A stretch of DNA of 64,000 nt from Anaerococcus octavius (GTDB lineage: Bacteria > Bacillota > Clostridia > Tissierellales > Peptoniphilaceae), in contig NZ_UFTA01000002.1 of the NCBI RefSeq assembly GCF_900445265.1, positions 1,302,001-1,366,000 on the forward strand, in the 5' to 3' direction. Every line of letters begins with the position of its first letter. Position 1 is the first letter of the stretch. Positions 26,475 through 33,682 of the stretch are shown piece by piece. The position numbers were made by a program, and so were the translations under genes. Below the pieces are notes generated by a model, which worked only from the letters and a program-made list of their open reading frames with translations, searched no databases and was not told the origin of the DNA.

Positions 26475-27989
26475 TTATTTCAATCCCTGGCAAGTTAAAT
26501 TATAAATCTTATCAAAAACTTGGTATATAAATTCCCTATCGTGGGAAACTGCAATTATTACTCCCTTATAATTATTTAGAGCTCCTATTATCTCAGGTTT
26601 AGATAGGGGTGATAGGTTTCTGGTTGGCTCATCTAAGATTAAAACTTCTGCCTTATCTAGATTCATCTTTGCAAAAAATAGTTTTGCCTTTTGTCCTCCT
26701 GATAAATCAGCTATATTTCTAAACATTTCTTCTCTTTTAAAATTTAAGCTTCCTAAAAGATTTGAAGCTTTCGTTTGCTCATCTTTTGTAAAAGAATCAG
26801 ATAGATATTCTATAGCATTTGTGTCAGTTTTTTCAAATTCGAAATAAGATTGGGGCATATAGCCTATCTTTAAGTTCAATGATTGGCATTCATTTTTTAT
26901 CTTTTTTAATAAAGTGCTTTTGCCTGCACCATTTTTTCCTACTATACATATTTTCTCAGGGCCAATTACTTTCAAATCTATATTTTTAGCTAATATTTTA
27001 TCGCTAGCCTTTAACTCATCAAGTTTAAAATCTAATATTTGCTTACCATTAGCCACTTTGATATCTTCATCAAAAAATATATCAATAGCTTCTTCATAAT
27101 CAGGTTTTTCTGTAAGATTTGCTTCTTCTTTCACTAGTCGTCTGCCTATAGATTTTACTGTATGCATTTTTTCTTTAAGCAACCTACCTTCCACATCATT
27201 TTTAGTAGATCTTAAGTTATGCTCAACAGAATCATGAACTTTTTTGTACCTTCCTAATTTCTTATCGAATTCTTCCCTATCTTTATTAGCTTTATTTATC
27301 TCTGTCTCTATAAAATTTTCTCTTTTTTTGACATAATCATCATAAGAATTATTAGAAATAGTGTGTTTTGACTCAGTTCTTCTTTTTATCTGCTCCAGAT
27401 GTATTATCCTATTAGCTACATTTGATAATAACTTAGTATCGTGAGATACAAATATGAGCGGAATATCCAATTCTTTCATAAAATTTTCAAGCCAAATTAG
27501 CGAATCATAATCAAGGTCATTACTAGGCTCATCAAAGAGAAATATGGTGGGACTTTTTAGCATCTCTATAAGTAGCATAAATTTTATCTTTTCTCCACCA
27601 GATAGATTTTTCATTTTTATTTTATCTGATAATATATCCTCTGGTAAATCAAACTCACCTATATACCTATACAATTTGTTATGATCTAGTACATTTAAAT
27701 CAGCTTTTTCATAAAAATACTCATTAGTAGTATATTTATAATATTTTTTATCCAAAGACTGGGGTAAGTAAGCGATTATATCATTATTTTTAAAAATATC
27801 GCCACTTACATCACAGAAACTTTCAATCTCTTTTCTATTTACAATAGCCTTCAAAAGCAAAGACTTGCCATTGCCTTCCTCACCTATTAGCCCCACCTTA
27901 TCTCCATTATTTAAAACAAAATCAAAATCTTTTAAAATAAATCTATCATCATCTCTTAAATTAATAGCTAAATCTTTTATAGTAAGCAT
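26475..27989 (-). CDS. ABC-F protein, probable ribosome-protection type
   Basis: A 504-residue soluble protein with two ABC domains and no membrane part. The first Walker A is GEEGNGKSL near residue 36, signature LSGGEKIK; the second Walker A is GKNGAGKST near residue 350, signature LSGGQKAK, Walker B LILDEPTRNLSPLS. The interdomain linker (about 195-300) is long and basic, as in antibiotic-resistance ABC-F proteins (Lsa/Vga/Msr group), which dislodge drugs from the ribosome. AAGGAGGATTT precedes the start. The 5' leader contains a short peptide gene and an attenuator, which strongly favours the drug-responsive group over housekeeping Uup/EttA types. Confidence 0.88.
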   Translation of the reverse strand: MLTIKDLAINLRDDDRFILKDFDFVLNNGDKVGLIGEEGNGKSLLLKAIVNRKEIESFCDVSGDIFKNNDIIAYLPQSLDKKYYKYTTNEYFYEKADLNVLDHNKLYRYIGEFDLPEDILSDKIKMKNLSGGEKIKFMLLIEMLKSPTIFLFDEPSNDLDYDSLIWLENFMKELDIPLIFVSHDTKLLSNVANRIIHLEQIKRRTESKHTISNNSYDDYVKKRENFIETEINKANKDREEFDKKLGRYKKVHDSVEHNLRSTKNDVEGRLLKEKMHTVKSIGRRLVKEEANLTEKPDYEEAIDIFFDEDIKVANGKQILDFKLDELKASDKILAKNIDLKVIGPEKICIVGKNGAGKSTLLKKIKNECQSLNLKIGYMPQSYFEFEKTDTNAIEYLSDSFTKDEQTKASNLLGSLNFKREEMFRNIADLSGGQKAKLFFAKMNLDKAEVLILDEPTRNLSPLSKPEIIGALNNYKGVIIAVSHDREFIYQVFDKIYNLTCQGLK

Positions 27990-28031
27990 AAATCCTCCTT
28001 AAGGAAGTATGCCATATCAAAAATAAAATAT

Positions 28032-28065
28032 AAAAAAAGACCTACTCACAAAAGTGAATAGACCT
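28032..28065 (-). terminator. Attenuator terminator of the ABC-F gene
   Basis: On the minus strand AGGTCTATTCAC-TTTT-GTGAGTAGGTCT forms a 12-bp stem with three G-U pairs followed by T7. It lies between the leader peptide and the ABC-F start. The upstream GTGAATA (plus 28090-28096) can pair with TATTCAC of its 5' arm (plus 28054-28060), an alternative antiterminator. Confidence 0.88.
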
Positions 28066-28107
28066 CTCCTAAGATAAACACACAGATCTTATTCACAATA
28101 TGGCGTA

Positions 28108-28176
28108 CTAAAATAGCCTAAATAGGCTAAAAAATAGTATCAAAATTTCCATATTGCTTATAAAATCAATGTACAT
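28108..28176 (-). CDS. Leader peptide of the ABC-F gene (22 aa)
   Basis: The 22-residue frame begins MYIDFISNMEIL and ends FSLFRLF, with a perfect ACGGAGGTAA ribosome site 4-5 nt before the ATG. It lies on the same strand as the ABC-F gene, between its promoter region and the attenuator. In Vga/Msr/Lsa-type systems a drug-stalled ribosome on such a peptide opens the antiterminator. Too short for coding statistics, so the evidence is position and ribosome site. Confidence 0.72.
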   Translation of the reverse strand: MYIDFISNMEILILFFSLFRLF

Positions 28177-28199
28177 TTACCTCCGTATTTTTTATTCAG

Positions 28200-28212
28200 T
28201 TATAGTATACCA
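28200..28212 (-). promoter_or_regulatory. Probable -10 region for the ABC-F leader transcript
   Basis: The minus strand reads GGTATACTATAA here, with TATACT as a -10 box about 25 bp before the leader-peptide ribosome site. I see no good -35 box. Confidence 0.45.
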
Positions 28213-28233
28213 TAATTTTTCTAGAATGCTTAT

Positions 28234-28614
28234 TTATCTCTGAGTTGATAATTGGATTTGTTCTACCTTTAAATTTTTCTCTGATTTATCATCACTTAAT
28301 TTTTTTAGCTCAGAACTTCTAATATTTACAATAATTTCATCGCCAGTTTTTAAATCAGAAAAGTCTATATCAATCACTTTCCCAGTTTTGTAATCACAAT
28401 AAATAACAGGTGTATTTTTGGCATCTATTACAGAATGATCTCCAAAAATCCCATCTTCTGGATTATCCTTAACAGTTAACATTTCTTGTTTTTCATCAAT
28501 TTCAGTAATTACAGCATTTAGACCAATACTTAAATCATCTTTAGGTTGATTACCACATGAAGATAAAAATAGCACGAATGATAATAATAAAATGATTTTA
28601 AATTGCTTTTTCAT
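28234..28614 (-). CDS. Small lipoprotein of unknown function (126 aa)
   Basis: A signal peptide ending in the lipobox LSSC (residues 1-20) is followed by about 105 residues that look like a beta-rich OB-type fold: VITEIDEKQEMLTVKD at the start and LKTGDEIIVNI near the end are the strand-turn pattern of small nucleic-acid- or ligand-binding barrels anchored to the membrane (DUF3221-like). I do not assign a function. AGGAGTAGGTTT precedes the ATG; it follows the frameshifted membrane protein gene and is likely co-transcribed. Confidence 0.72.
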   Translation of the reverse strand: MKKQFKIILLLSFVLFLSSCGNQPKDDLSIGLNAVITEIDEKQEMLTVKDNPEDGIFGDHSVIDAKNTPVIYCDYKTGKVIDIDFSDLKTGDEIIVNIRSSELKKLSDDKSEKNLKVEQIQLSTQR

Positions 28615-28618
28615 AAAC

Positions 28619-29078
28619 CTACTCCTGAATTATTAGTTCTTTATTCAAATTTTTACTTTTAAGATTTGCTACAATCATTTCTTTATTTTCTATAGCATAG
28701 GTTTGATTTATATGTACTACCGTATGCTTTTATTATTAAGTTCAAATTATTATCTTCTTTTAAGGAAAGATCACTTAAATCTTTAAAACTTACATACTTT
28801 AAAAAGGGATTTCCTCCCATAAAAACATTAAACCCATCTTTTCTAATGCCTGGATAAAAAGATATGGTGTAAATTAAAAGTACACTTGCTACTACTATAG
28901 CATATCCTACAATTGTATTATCTAATCTATAACATAACAAGCTTGCAAAAATAGCAAATATAGCAATTATGACTCCAAAAATTGGTTTCTTTTTTACATT
29001 TATTATATTCTTTCTATGAATCGTGAAATTATAGATTGTTGGAATTATAAGCATTAGTAATACAATGATTTTTAACAA
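28619..29078 (-). pseudogene. Membrane protein of unknown function, probably frameshifted near its C-terminus
   Basis: The first 131 residues (down to 28683) read continuously: three or four membrane helices (3-13, 33-50, 58-78) and a cytoplasmic tail with NPFLKYVSFKDLSDLSLKE, like small proteins with a PH-like tail. The frame ends abruptly in NLCYRK. Another frame opens at about 28725 and reads HTVVHINQTYAIENKEMIVANL and on to a TAG at 28619-28621, only a few bases before the next gene. A single indel near 28725-28740 would join them into a protein of about 152 residues, so the gene is either truncated or has a base error. Confidence 0.55.
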
Positions 29079-29119
29079 TTTTATACTCCCTCACCACAAT
29101 AAATTAAGTTATAAAATAT

Positions 29120-29920
29120 TTATTTACTACATACAAATAAATAATGATTACTAGCCCCTAGTAATTCTTCCTTGTCACAATGGTTTAGGTGCCAATCTAG
29201 GTATCTTTGGTAAGATACCTCACTCATTTCATCAATCCTTTTACCCAAAATTTCAGAAAATCCACTGGAACCTATCTTTCTAATAATACTTAGATTTTCT
29301 TTTTCAAGCATTTTTATACATTCATTTAAAGTAAAGAAAATAAACGGTTTATTAATCAGTCTTTGCTTATCACTCACATAAAGAGGACTTTCAAAAAAGT
29401 TGCTATCAAATTTAGTTTCAGTCATAGGGACCATGTCGTGGTTAATATATGAAACCAAAATATAGCCATCATCTTTGACCACTCGCTTTGCTTGCATTAA
29501 AGTTTCTATCCTATCTTTTTCATTTGATAAATGATACATAGGTCCGAAAAGCAATACTACATCAAAATATTTATTATCTAAATCATCCATTTCAAGCGAG
29601 CTTTTATTCTCAACAATAATATTTTTTAAATTCTTATCTTTAGCTTTCGCAAATAGTTGTTTATAATTATTACTAGCAGGCTCAAAAGCGACCACTTCAC
29701 AAACTTCTTCTGCCAAAGGTATGCTATAGACACCTGTTCCAGCACCAATATCTAATATTTTTGAATCCTTATTTATTAATTTTGAGATCTCACGTAAGGT
29801 AGTAATCTTCTCAACCTGACCAGCTTTACTTAGTAGTCTTTTTTCTTCATCGAAAATATTATATAATTCTTCATTTCTTTTTAAATCATCATTTATCTGT
29901 AGAACATCTTTAATATCCAT
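29120..29920 (-). CDS. SAM-dependent class I methyltransferase
   Basis: A 266-residue protein with a Rossmann methyltransferase domain at about 35-170. Motif I is ILDIGAGTGVYSIPLAE, motif II is VAFEPASNN, and FDVVLLFGPMYHLSNE corresponds to motif IV/post II. The C-terminal 90 residues vary in this family. It may methylate a small molecule; nothing nearby identifies the substrate. ATTGGAGGTATAAA precedes the start. Confidence 0.85.
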   Translation of the reverse strand: MDIKDVLQINDDLKRNEELYNIFDEEKRLLSKAGQVEKITTLREISKLINKDSKILDIGAGTGVYSIPLAEEVCEVVAFEPASNNYKQLFAKAKDKNLKNIIVENKSSLEMDDLDNKYFDVVLLFGPMYHLSNEKDRIETLMQAKRVVKDDGYILVSYINHDMVPMTETKFDSNFFESPLYVSDKQRLINKPFIFFTLNECIKMLEKENLSIIRKIGSSGFSEILGKRIDEMSEVSYQRYLDWHLNHCDKEELLGASNHYLFVCSK

Positions 29921-30000
29921 TTTATACCTCCAATTTTTATTGTATATAGATAGTTGTTTAACCCCATATTCAGAGTCTAAACCTATCTTTTTTATGAAAT

Positions 30001-30594
30001 CTAATTGCTATTTGGTAGGTAATTATCTATATCATTTATAAAGAAACTTAAAATATCACCTCTTTTAAGCCCCTTATTCTTCTGACCTAAATCTTTTCTA
30101 ATTAAAAAAATTATATCTTCTAAAACAAAAAGATTATTTATAGAATTGCTATCAGAATTTAAGCTTGATGTTCGAATTTCAATCCATTTTCTAACCACTT
30201 CATCCGAACCCCATAAAGTTAATTTTTGAGAAAAACTTATTAAATCCTTTGTTATCTCTTTCTCAGATATCTTTCCATCTTTCTGTATCTGTTGTAATTT
30301 ATATACCATTTCTATAAATTCCGAATAAGCTTCTTCTTTTTTCTCATATAAATATCTTTTAGTATTCTGTTTATACTCAATAATATTTGATATTACAATA
30401 CCTAAAAGCGATAAAGTTCCTGTAATTAAAGCAACTACTATAACTGCTTCAGTGTTAGAGGCAAAGCTCCTAATCCAATAAAAAAATTTTATAATTAACT
30501 TAACTAAGAAATAAATACCTATACCTATAATTAATAATCCAAATAAAGTATTCAAAACATTTTTATAAGTTTTATTTTCCAAATTATTCTCCAA
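30001..30594 (-). CDS. Membrane protein of unknown function (197 aa)
   Basis: Two N-terminal membrane helices (about 14-36 and 48-70) are followed by a soluble helical domain of about 125 residues beginning YLYEKKEEAYSEFIEMVYK. SQKLTLWGSDEVVRKWIE and FLIRKDLGQKNKGLKRGD are conserved-looking blocks that I have the impression of seeing in scattered accessory-region proteins, but no role is known to me. It is the last chromosomal gene before the mobile-element boundary. AATTTTGGAGAATA precedes the start. Confidence 0.65.
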   Translation of the reverse strand: MENNLENKTYKNVLNTLFGLLIIGIGIYFLVKLIIKFFYWIRSFASNTEAVIVVALITGTLSLLGIVISNIIEYKQNTKRYLYEKKEEAYSEFIEMVYKLQQIQKDGKISEKEITKDLISFSQKLTLWGSDEVVRKWIEIRTSSLNSDSNSINNLFVLEDIIFLIRKDLGQKNKGLKRGDILSFFINDIDNYLPNSN

Positions 30595-30885
30595 AATTTC
30601 TATTAAAATCTAATTAAAGATTTTAATTATTGCTTATAATATAAACCTCAATTAATAAGGCTATTGTCTTTTGTTCTTCTATAATACAAATTATAATTTT
30701 AAAATTAGATAATAGAATTTATAAATAATACAGTATCTTTTATTTCAAGTATGATACTATAAATATATTTAACTCTAAGTATTAATTATTTATACTAAAA
30801 TGGTCAATGACAATCATTGACCATTATAACTTAATAAAATTAAATTTATATTTTTATATATTCTTAAATCTGAAATTTTTTGATC
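30595..30885. other. Intergenic region left of the element; original downstream region of guaA
   Basis: AT-rich sequence without an open frame of note. It holds a strong dyad at 30799-30825 and, at its right end, the left attachment core. Read on the minus strand, this is what followed guaA before the element inserted. Confidence 0.6.
30796..30826 (-). terminator. Perfect hairpin, probably the original guaA terminator
   Basis: AATGGTCAATGA-CAA-TCATTGACCATT has a 12-bp perfect stem. The T tract on the minus strand is short (TTTTA). In the empty site it would lie about 60 bp after the guaA stop; the insertion separates the two by 11 kb. Confidence 0.6.
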
Positions 30886-30899
30886 TATTCCCATTCAAT
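30886..30899. repeat. Left attachment core (att) of the element
   Basis: TATTCCCATTCAAT. The bases around it read GGCACGATTGAATGGGAATAG on the minus strand in part, an alternative end of guaA (Gly-Thr-Ile-Glu-Trp-Glu-stop), so element loss would restore an intact gene. Confidence 0.88.
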
Positions 30900-30958
30900 C
30901 GTGCCATTATTATTATATCCCTTAAATTTCAACATTCCTACAATTAAATTTTGATCTT

Positions 30959-30980
30959 GGTAGGGTTTTGGTAGGGATCT
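30959..30980. repeat. Arm-type direct repeat, left
   Basis: GGTAGGGTTTTGGTAGGGAT and two more bases match the repeat at 41811-41832 in 19 of 22 positions, in the same orientation. Location just inside both cores suggests integrase or excisionase binding sites. Confidence 0.65.
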
Positions 30981-30987
30981 GTGATTA

Positions 30988-32190
30988 TTACATATTTATG
31001 GCTTGATTGCCTTTAAACTCTACCAATGATTTTTCAATTGTTTTATACTGAATTATATTAGTCATCTTATCAGCTAGATCTCTATCATTATTTGGCCATA
31101 AGTGACTATAATGCTTTAAAGTTATCTCTGGACTCGAATGTCCTAGCCTCTTACTAACCACTAATATATCTGCATTAAAATAATTAATAAGATAACTTAC
31201 ATGTGAGTGTCTTAAACCTTTAGCTTGTATTTGCTTGACATTTGCCAATTTGGAATGCCTATCTATAATTCTCTTGACTGTGTTTCTTCCTATTGGTCTA
31301 TCGCAATAACTAATTACAAAGTTTTCTACACTATGATTTTTTTGATCTTTCTTCCAATTCTTTAAAATATTGATTGTAGAATCATCTAGTGATATAATTC
31401 TATTGCCAGAATCAGTTTTTGTGCGATTCTTAATTTCAAATTTTCGAGTGGATTTCAAATCTATGGTTGAATTTATTGTAAGGGTCTTGTCTTTAAAATT
31501 AACTTTATCCCATGTTAATGCTTGACCCTCACCCACTCGAATACCGGTGTTAAAATATATCCATAACATCACAAATCCCATATGTTCATAAAATGAATTT
31601 ACGCAGAATGTAGATATAACTTTTTGAAACTCCTCTAGAGTCCAGTAAGGAACATTTATCTTTTCTTTTGGTATAGAGGATGTTTTTTTGCTTATATTCT
31701 CATATATAAATTCTAATGTTACAGCATAATCAAGTATTTGTCTGAATGAACAATAAATCATTGATGCATATGTCTTGCTATATCTTTCATTATTAATTAA
31801 ATCAGCTTTAAATACTTCACAATTTCGTACCGTGATATCATCTATTTTTGTTAAATTGAAATAATCTTTAACTATTCCTATAACATGACTCTTAGTTTTG
31901 AATGTTGAAGCTTGTACTTTCGACTTATAATAAGGTAAGAAATATTTATCAATAAAATCATTTAATTGAATACCGCTTGCAAATACTCCTTGAGATTCAT
32001 TAAATTTATTTTTCAATTTAACTACGTACTCATGGCATTCTCTAGCACTTTTAAATGACTTTCCATTATCATCTTTCCTACCTTTTTTCTGAATTCGCTT
32101 ACCAGAAATATTGTTTACACCCAATTCTACTTGATAGTATATGACTCCTTTATTATCTTTATAAACACAAGGATATTTAGTTTTGCTCAT
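30988..32190 (-). CDS. int: Tyrosine recombinase / integrase of the guaA element
   Basis: A 400-residue Tn916-Int-like site-specific recombinase. Residues 1-60 form the arm-binding domain (YKDNKGVIYYQVELG), about 70-165 the core-binding domain and 175-390 the catalytic domain. Catalytic residues: Arg in NTGIRVGEG, Lys/Arg box in KGLRHSHVSYL, His in LGHSSPEITLKHYSHL and the nucleophilic Tyr in that last segment. It starts inside the DUF3173 gene (14-bp overlap) with AGGGAGAAGAAA upstream, and ends 90 bp from the left core, the expected position. Confidence 0.95.
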   Translation of the reverse strand: MSKTKYPCVYKDNKGVIYYQVELGVNNISGKRIQKKGRKDDNGKSFKSARECHEYVVKLKNKFNESQGVFASGIQLNDFIDKYFLPYYKSKVQASTFKTKSHVIGIVKDYFNLTKIDDITVRNCEVFKADLINNERYSKTYASMIYCSFRQILDYAVTLEFIYENISKKTSSIPKEKINVPYWTLEEFQKVISTFCVNSFYEHMGFVMLWIYFNTGIRVGEGQALTWDKVNFKDKTLTINSTIDLKSTRKFEIKNRTKTDSGNRIISLDDSTINILKNWKKDQKNHSVENFVISYCDRPIGRNTVKRIIDRHSKLANVKQIQAKGLRHSHVSYLINYFNADILVVSKRLGHSSPEITLKHYSHLWPNNDRDLADKMTNIIQYKTIEKSLVEFKGNQAINM

Positions 32191-32392
32191 TTTCTTCTCC
32201 CTTATTACTTATAACAAGGGGAACGCCAATAATTTTTTCAACAGATGACATAGGTACTGTACCTAGTCTACGATTATTATAGAATGGATATCCTTCTTTT
32301 ACAAGATTTTTCTTAGCTTGTTGTATTATGGTTACAGCTTGATGCTCTTTAAAACCAATTTCAATCAATTCATTCTTGGTTACAAAATTCAA
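32177..32392 (-). CDS. DUF3173 protein (possible excision accessory factor)
   Basis: A 71-residue protein with the DUF3173 pattern: TKNELIEIGFKEHQAVTIIQ, then GYPFYNNRRLGTVPMSSVEK. Such proteins sit directly upstream of tyrosine integrases in Gram-positive mobile elements and have the size of excisionases, though their role is unproven. I chose a TTG at 32392 because AAAGGAGG lies 7 nt before it; the ATG 21 bp earlier would place that ribosome site inside the gene. The end overlaps int by 14 bp. Confidence 0.82.
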   Translation of the reverse strand: MNFVTKNELIEIGFKEHQAVTIIQQAKKNLVKEGYPFYNNRRLGTVPMSSVEKIIGVPLVISNKGEENEQN

Positions 32393-32394
32393 TC

Positions 32395-32889
32395 TTAATC
32401 CTCCTTTCTCCATGGTAAACTCTGTTTTAAATAGCTATCTTTATGCTTTTTAATCCAAATAAGAACATCATTATTAGGAAAATAAAAACTATTATATTCA
32501 TTCATCAAATAGTCTAAAAACTCCAAAACACATTCTTTACCATATATTTGTTCTATTTTATATAATAAAGAAAATAACCCACTATTATTTTTTATATAAT
32601 CGATACTTTTTTCAAGATCATTATCTCGTGGAGATGGTAATTTTAAAATATAATTTATATTTTCCAATTCATTTATCATGAGTTTTGTAATTTTATGAGG
32701 CTTATTAGATTTTGTATAAAAAAACATATATCTAGATAGAATAGAGCATAGAATTATTTCTTTTAGTTGTTCATCTGTTTGACAGTTTTTTATTTGCTCG
32801 GTTAACTGATGTGCATAATCTCCAGAATATTCGACTTCTACCCTCACCCAGTCATCAACAACCTGTGCTATATGTCTGTAATACTTCAA
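32395..32889 (-). CDS. MobT/Rep_trans-like relaxase, C-terminal part
   Basis: A 164-residue frame beginning at TTG inside TTGA, where the stop of the middle fragment and this start overlap. The segment YRHIAQVVDDWVRVEVEYSGDY followed by helices matches the part of Tn916 Orf20-type relaxases after the catalytic Tyr region (pattern W-x-R-x-E-x-E). Together with the two preceding frames it makes one protein of about 390 residues. It is either a broken gene or translated by coupling/frameshifting. Confidence 0.6.
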   Translation of the reverse strand: MKYYRHIAQVVDDWVRVEVEYSGDYAHQLTEQIKNCQTDEQLKEIILCSILSRYMFFYTKSNKPHKITKLMINELENINYILKLPSPRDNDLEKSIDYIKNNSGLFSLLYKIEQIYGKECVLEFLDYLMNEYNSFYFPNNDVLIWIKKHKDSYLKQSLPWRKED

Positions 32890-33083
32890 CTTAATTGCTC
32901 TTTCTTTTTATCATACATTCTAAATAGAGCGTTAGATTTTCTCTTTCTAGATCCTAAGTATATAGTTTCTGCATCAAACTGAACCGATATATCACTTAGT
33001 TTAGATGGATTTTTAGGATATTTTTTATTCTTATTATCCCTTACAATTTTATCGTATAGATTAAGTTTATTTGTATCTTCCAT
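32886..33083 (-). CDS. MobT/Rep_trans-like relaxase, middle part
   Basis: A 65-residue frame. ETIYLGSRKRKSNALFRMYDKK is the typical Rep_trans/MobT block (YxGSRxS...RxYDKxxEQ). ACGGAGGTAAGAT lies correctly spaced before its ATG, so independent initiation is possible. It overlaps the N-terminal fragment by 17 bp and the C-terminal one by 4 bp. Confidence 0.6.
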   Translation of the reverse strand: MEDTNKLNLYDKIVRDNKNKKYPKNPSKLSDISVQFDAETIYLGSRKRKSNALFRMYDKKKEQLS

Positions 33084-33561
33084 ATCTTACCTCCGTTCTT
33101 CCATTTTCGATTGATTTCTTTAACTGGCTAATAGATATACCTTCGTTAATAAAATCAATACAATTATCAATCCTTGACAATCTATAATCATAAAAATCAA
33201 CATCTAGCAATTTGAAGAATCTTCTAATGTTCATTGTCTCACCATATAAAGTTTCAAAATTTTTAACATAGGTTGTCCATGCAAACCCACTAAAATATAC
33301 TATCACATACATCTTTGGCATATGATCATTATAGGCAATGTTAAAATAAAACAAAGAATTATTAACATTGAATCCTATATTATAACCTACTGGTAATGAT
33401 TGATCTGACTCATTTATTTCTCCGAGAACTTCTCTTAACTTTGTTCTTTTAATAAAATCACTAATAATATTAGGAGCTACCTCTTCTCTCCATTCATCAA
33501 ATTCAAATTTACACTTAGGTATCAACATAAGGGTAAACTGGTCTACATCTACATTTAACAT
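33067..33561 (-). CDS. MobT/Rep_trans-like relaxase, N-terminal part
   Basis: A 164-residue frame that opens directly with VDVDQFTLML, the first strand of the rolling-circle replication initiator-type domain. YRLSRIDNCIDFINEG is the conserved acidic metal-site strand (R-x-D-x-x-x-D) of this family. The usual N-terminal HTH is missing. The frame stops soon after, where a frame shift would lead into the middle fragment. GGAGTTAATT precedes the ATG. Confidence 0.62.
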   Translation of the reverse strand: MLNVDVDQFTLMLIPKCKFEFDEWREEVAPNIISDFIKRTKLREVLGEINESDQSLPVGYNIGFNVNNSLFYFNIAYNDHMPKMYVIVYFSGFAWTTYVKNFETLYGETMNIRRFFKLLDVDFYDYRLSRIDNCIDFINEGISISQLKKSIENGRTEVRYGRYK

Positions 33562-33613
33562 ATAATTAACTCCAATCGTTTAAATTTAAACATTATAACT
33601 TTATTAACTTAAT

Positions 33614-33682
33614 TGTGGAGCGTAGCTATTAGATTACCTACGCTCCTAAGTCACTTCGGCGCTTCGCGCCTCAGTGACTTTA
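33614..33682. other. Candidate oriT: two tandem hairpins between the TcpA-like and relaxase genes
   Basis: First dyad: GGAGCGTAG (33617-33625) and CTACGCTCC (33638-33646). Second: AAGTCACT-tc-GGCGC-ttc-GCGCC-tc-AGTGACTT (33648-33680), overlapping the last TcpA codons. Tn916 has its oriT at the same place, between orf21 and orf20. Alternatively these are terminators, but no T run follows on the minus strand. Confidence 0.5.
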
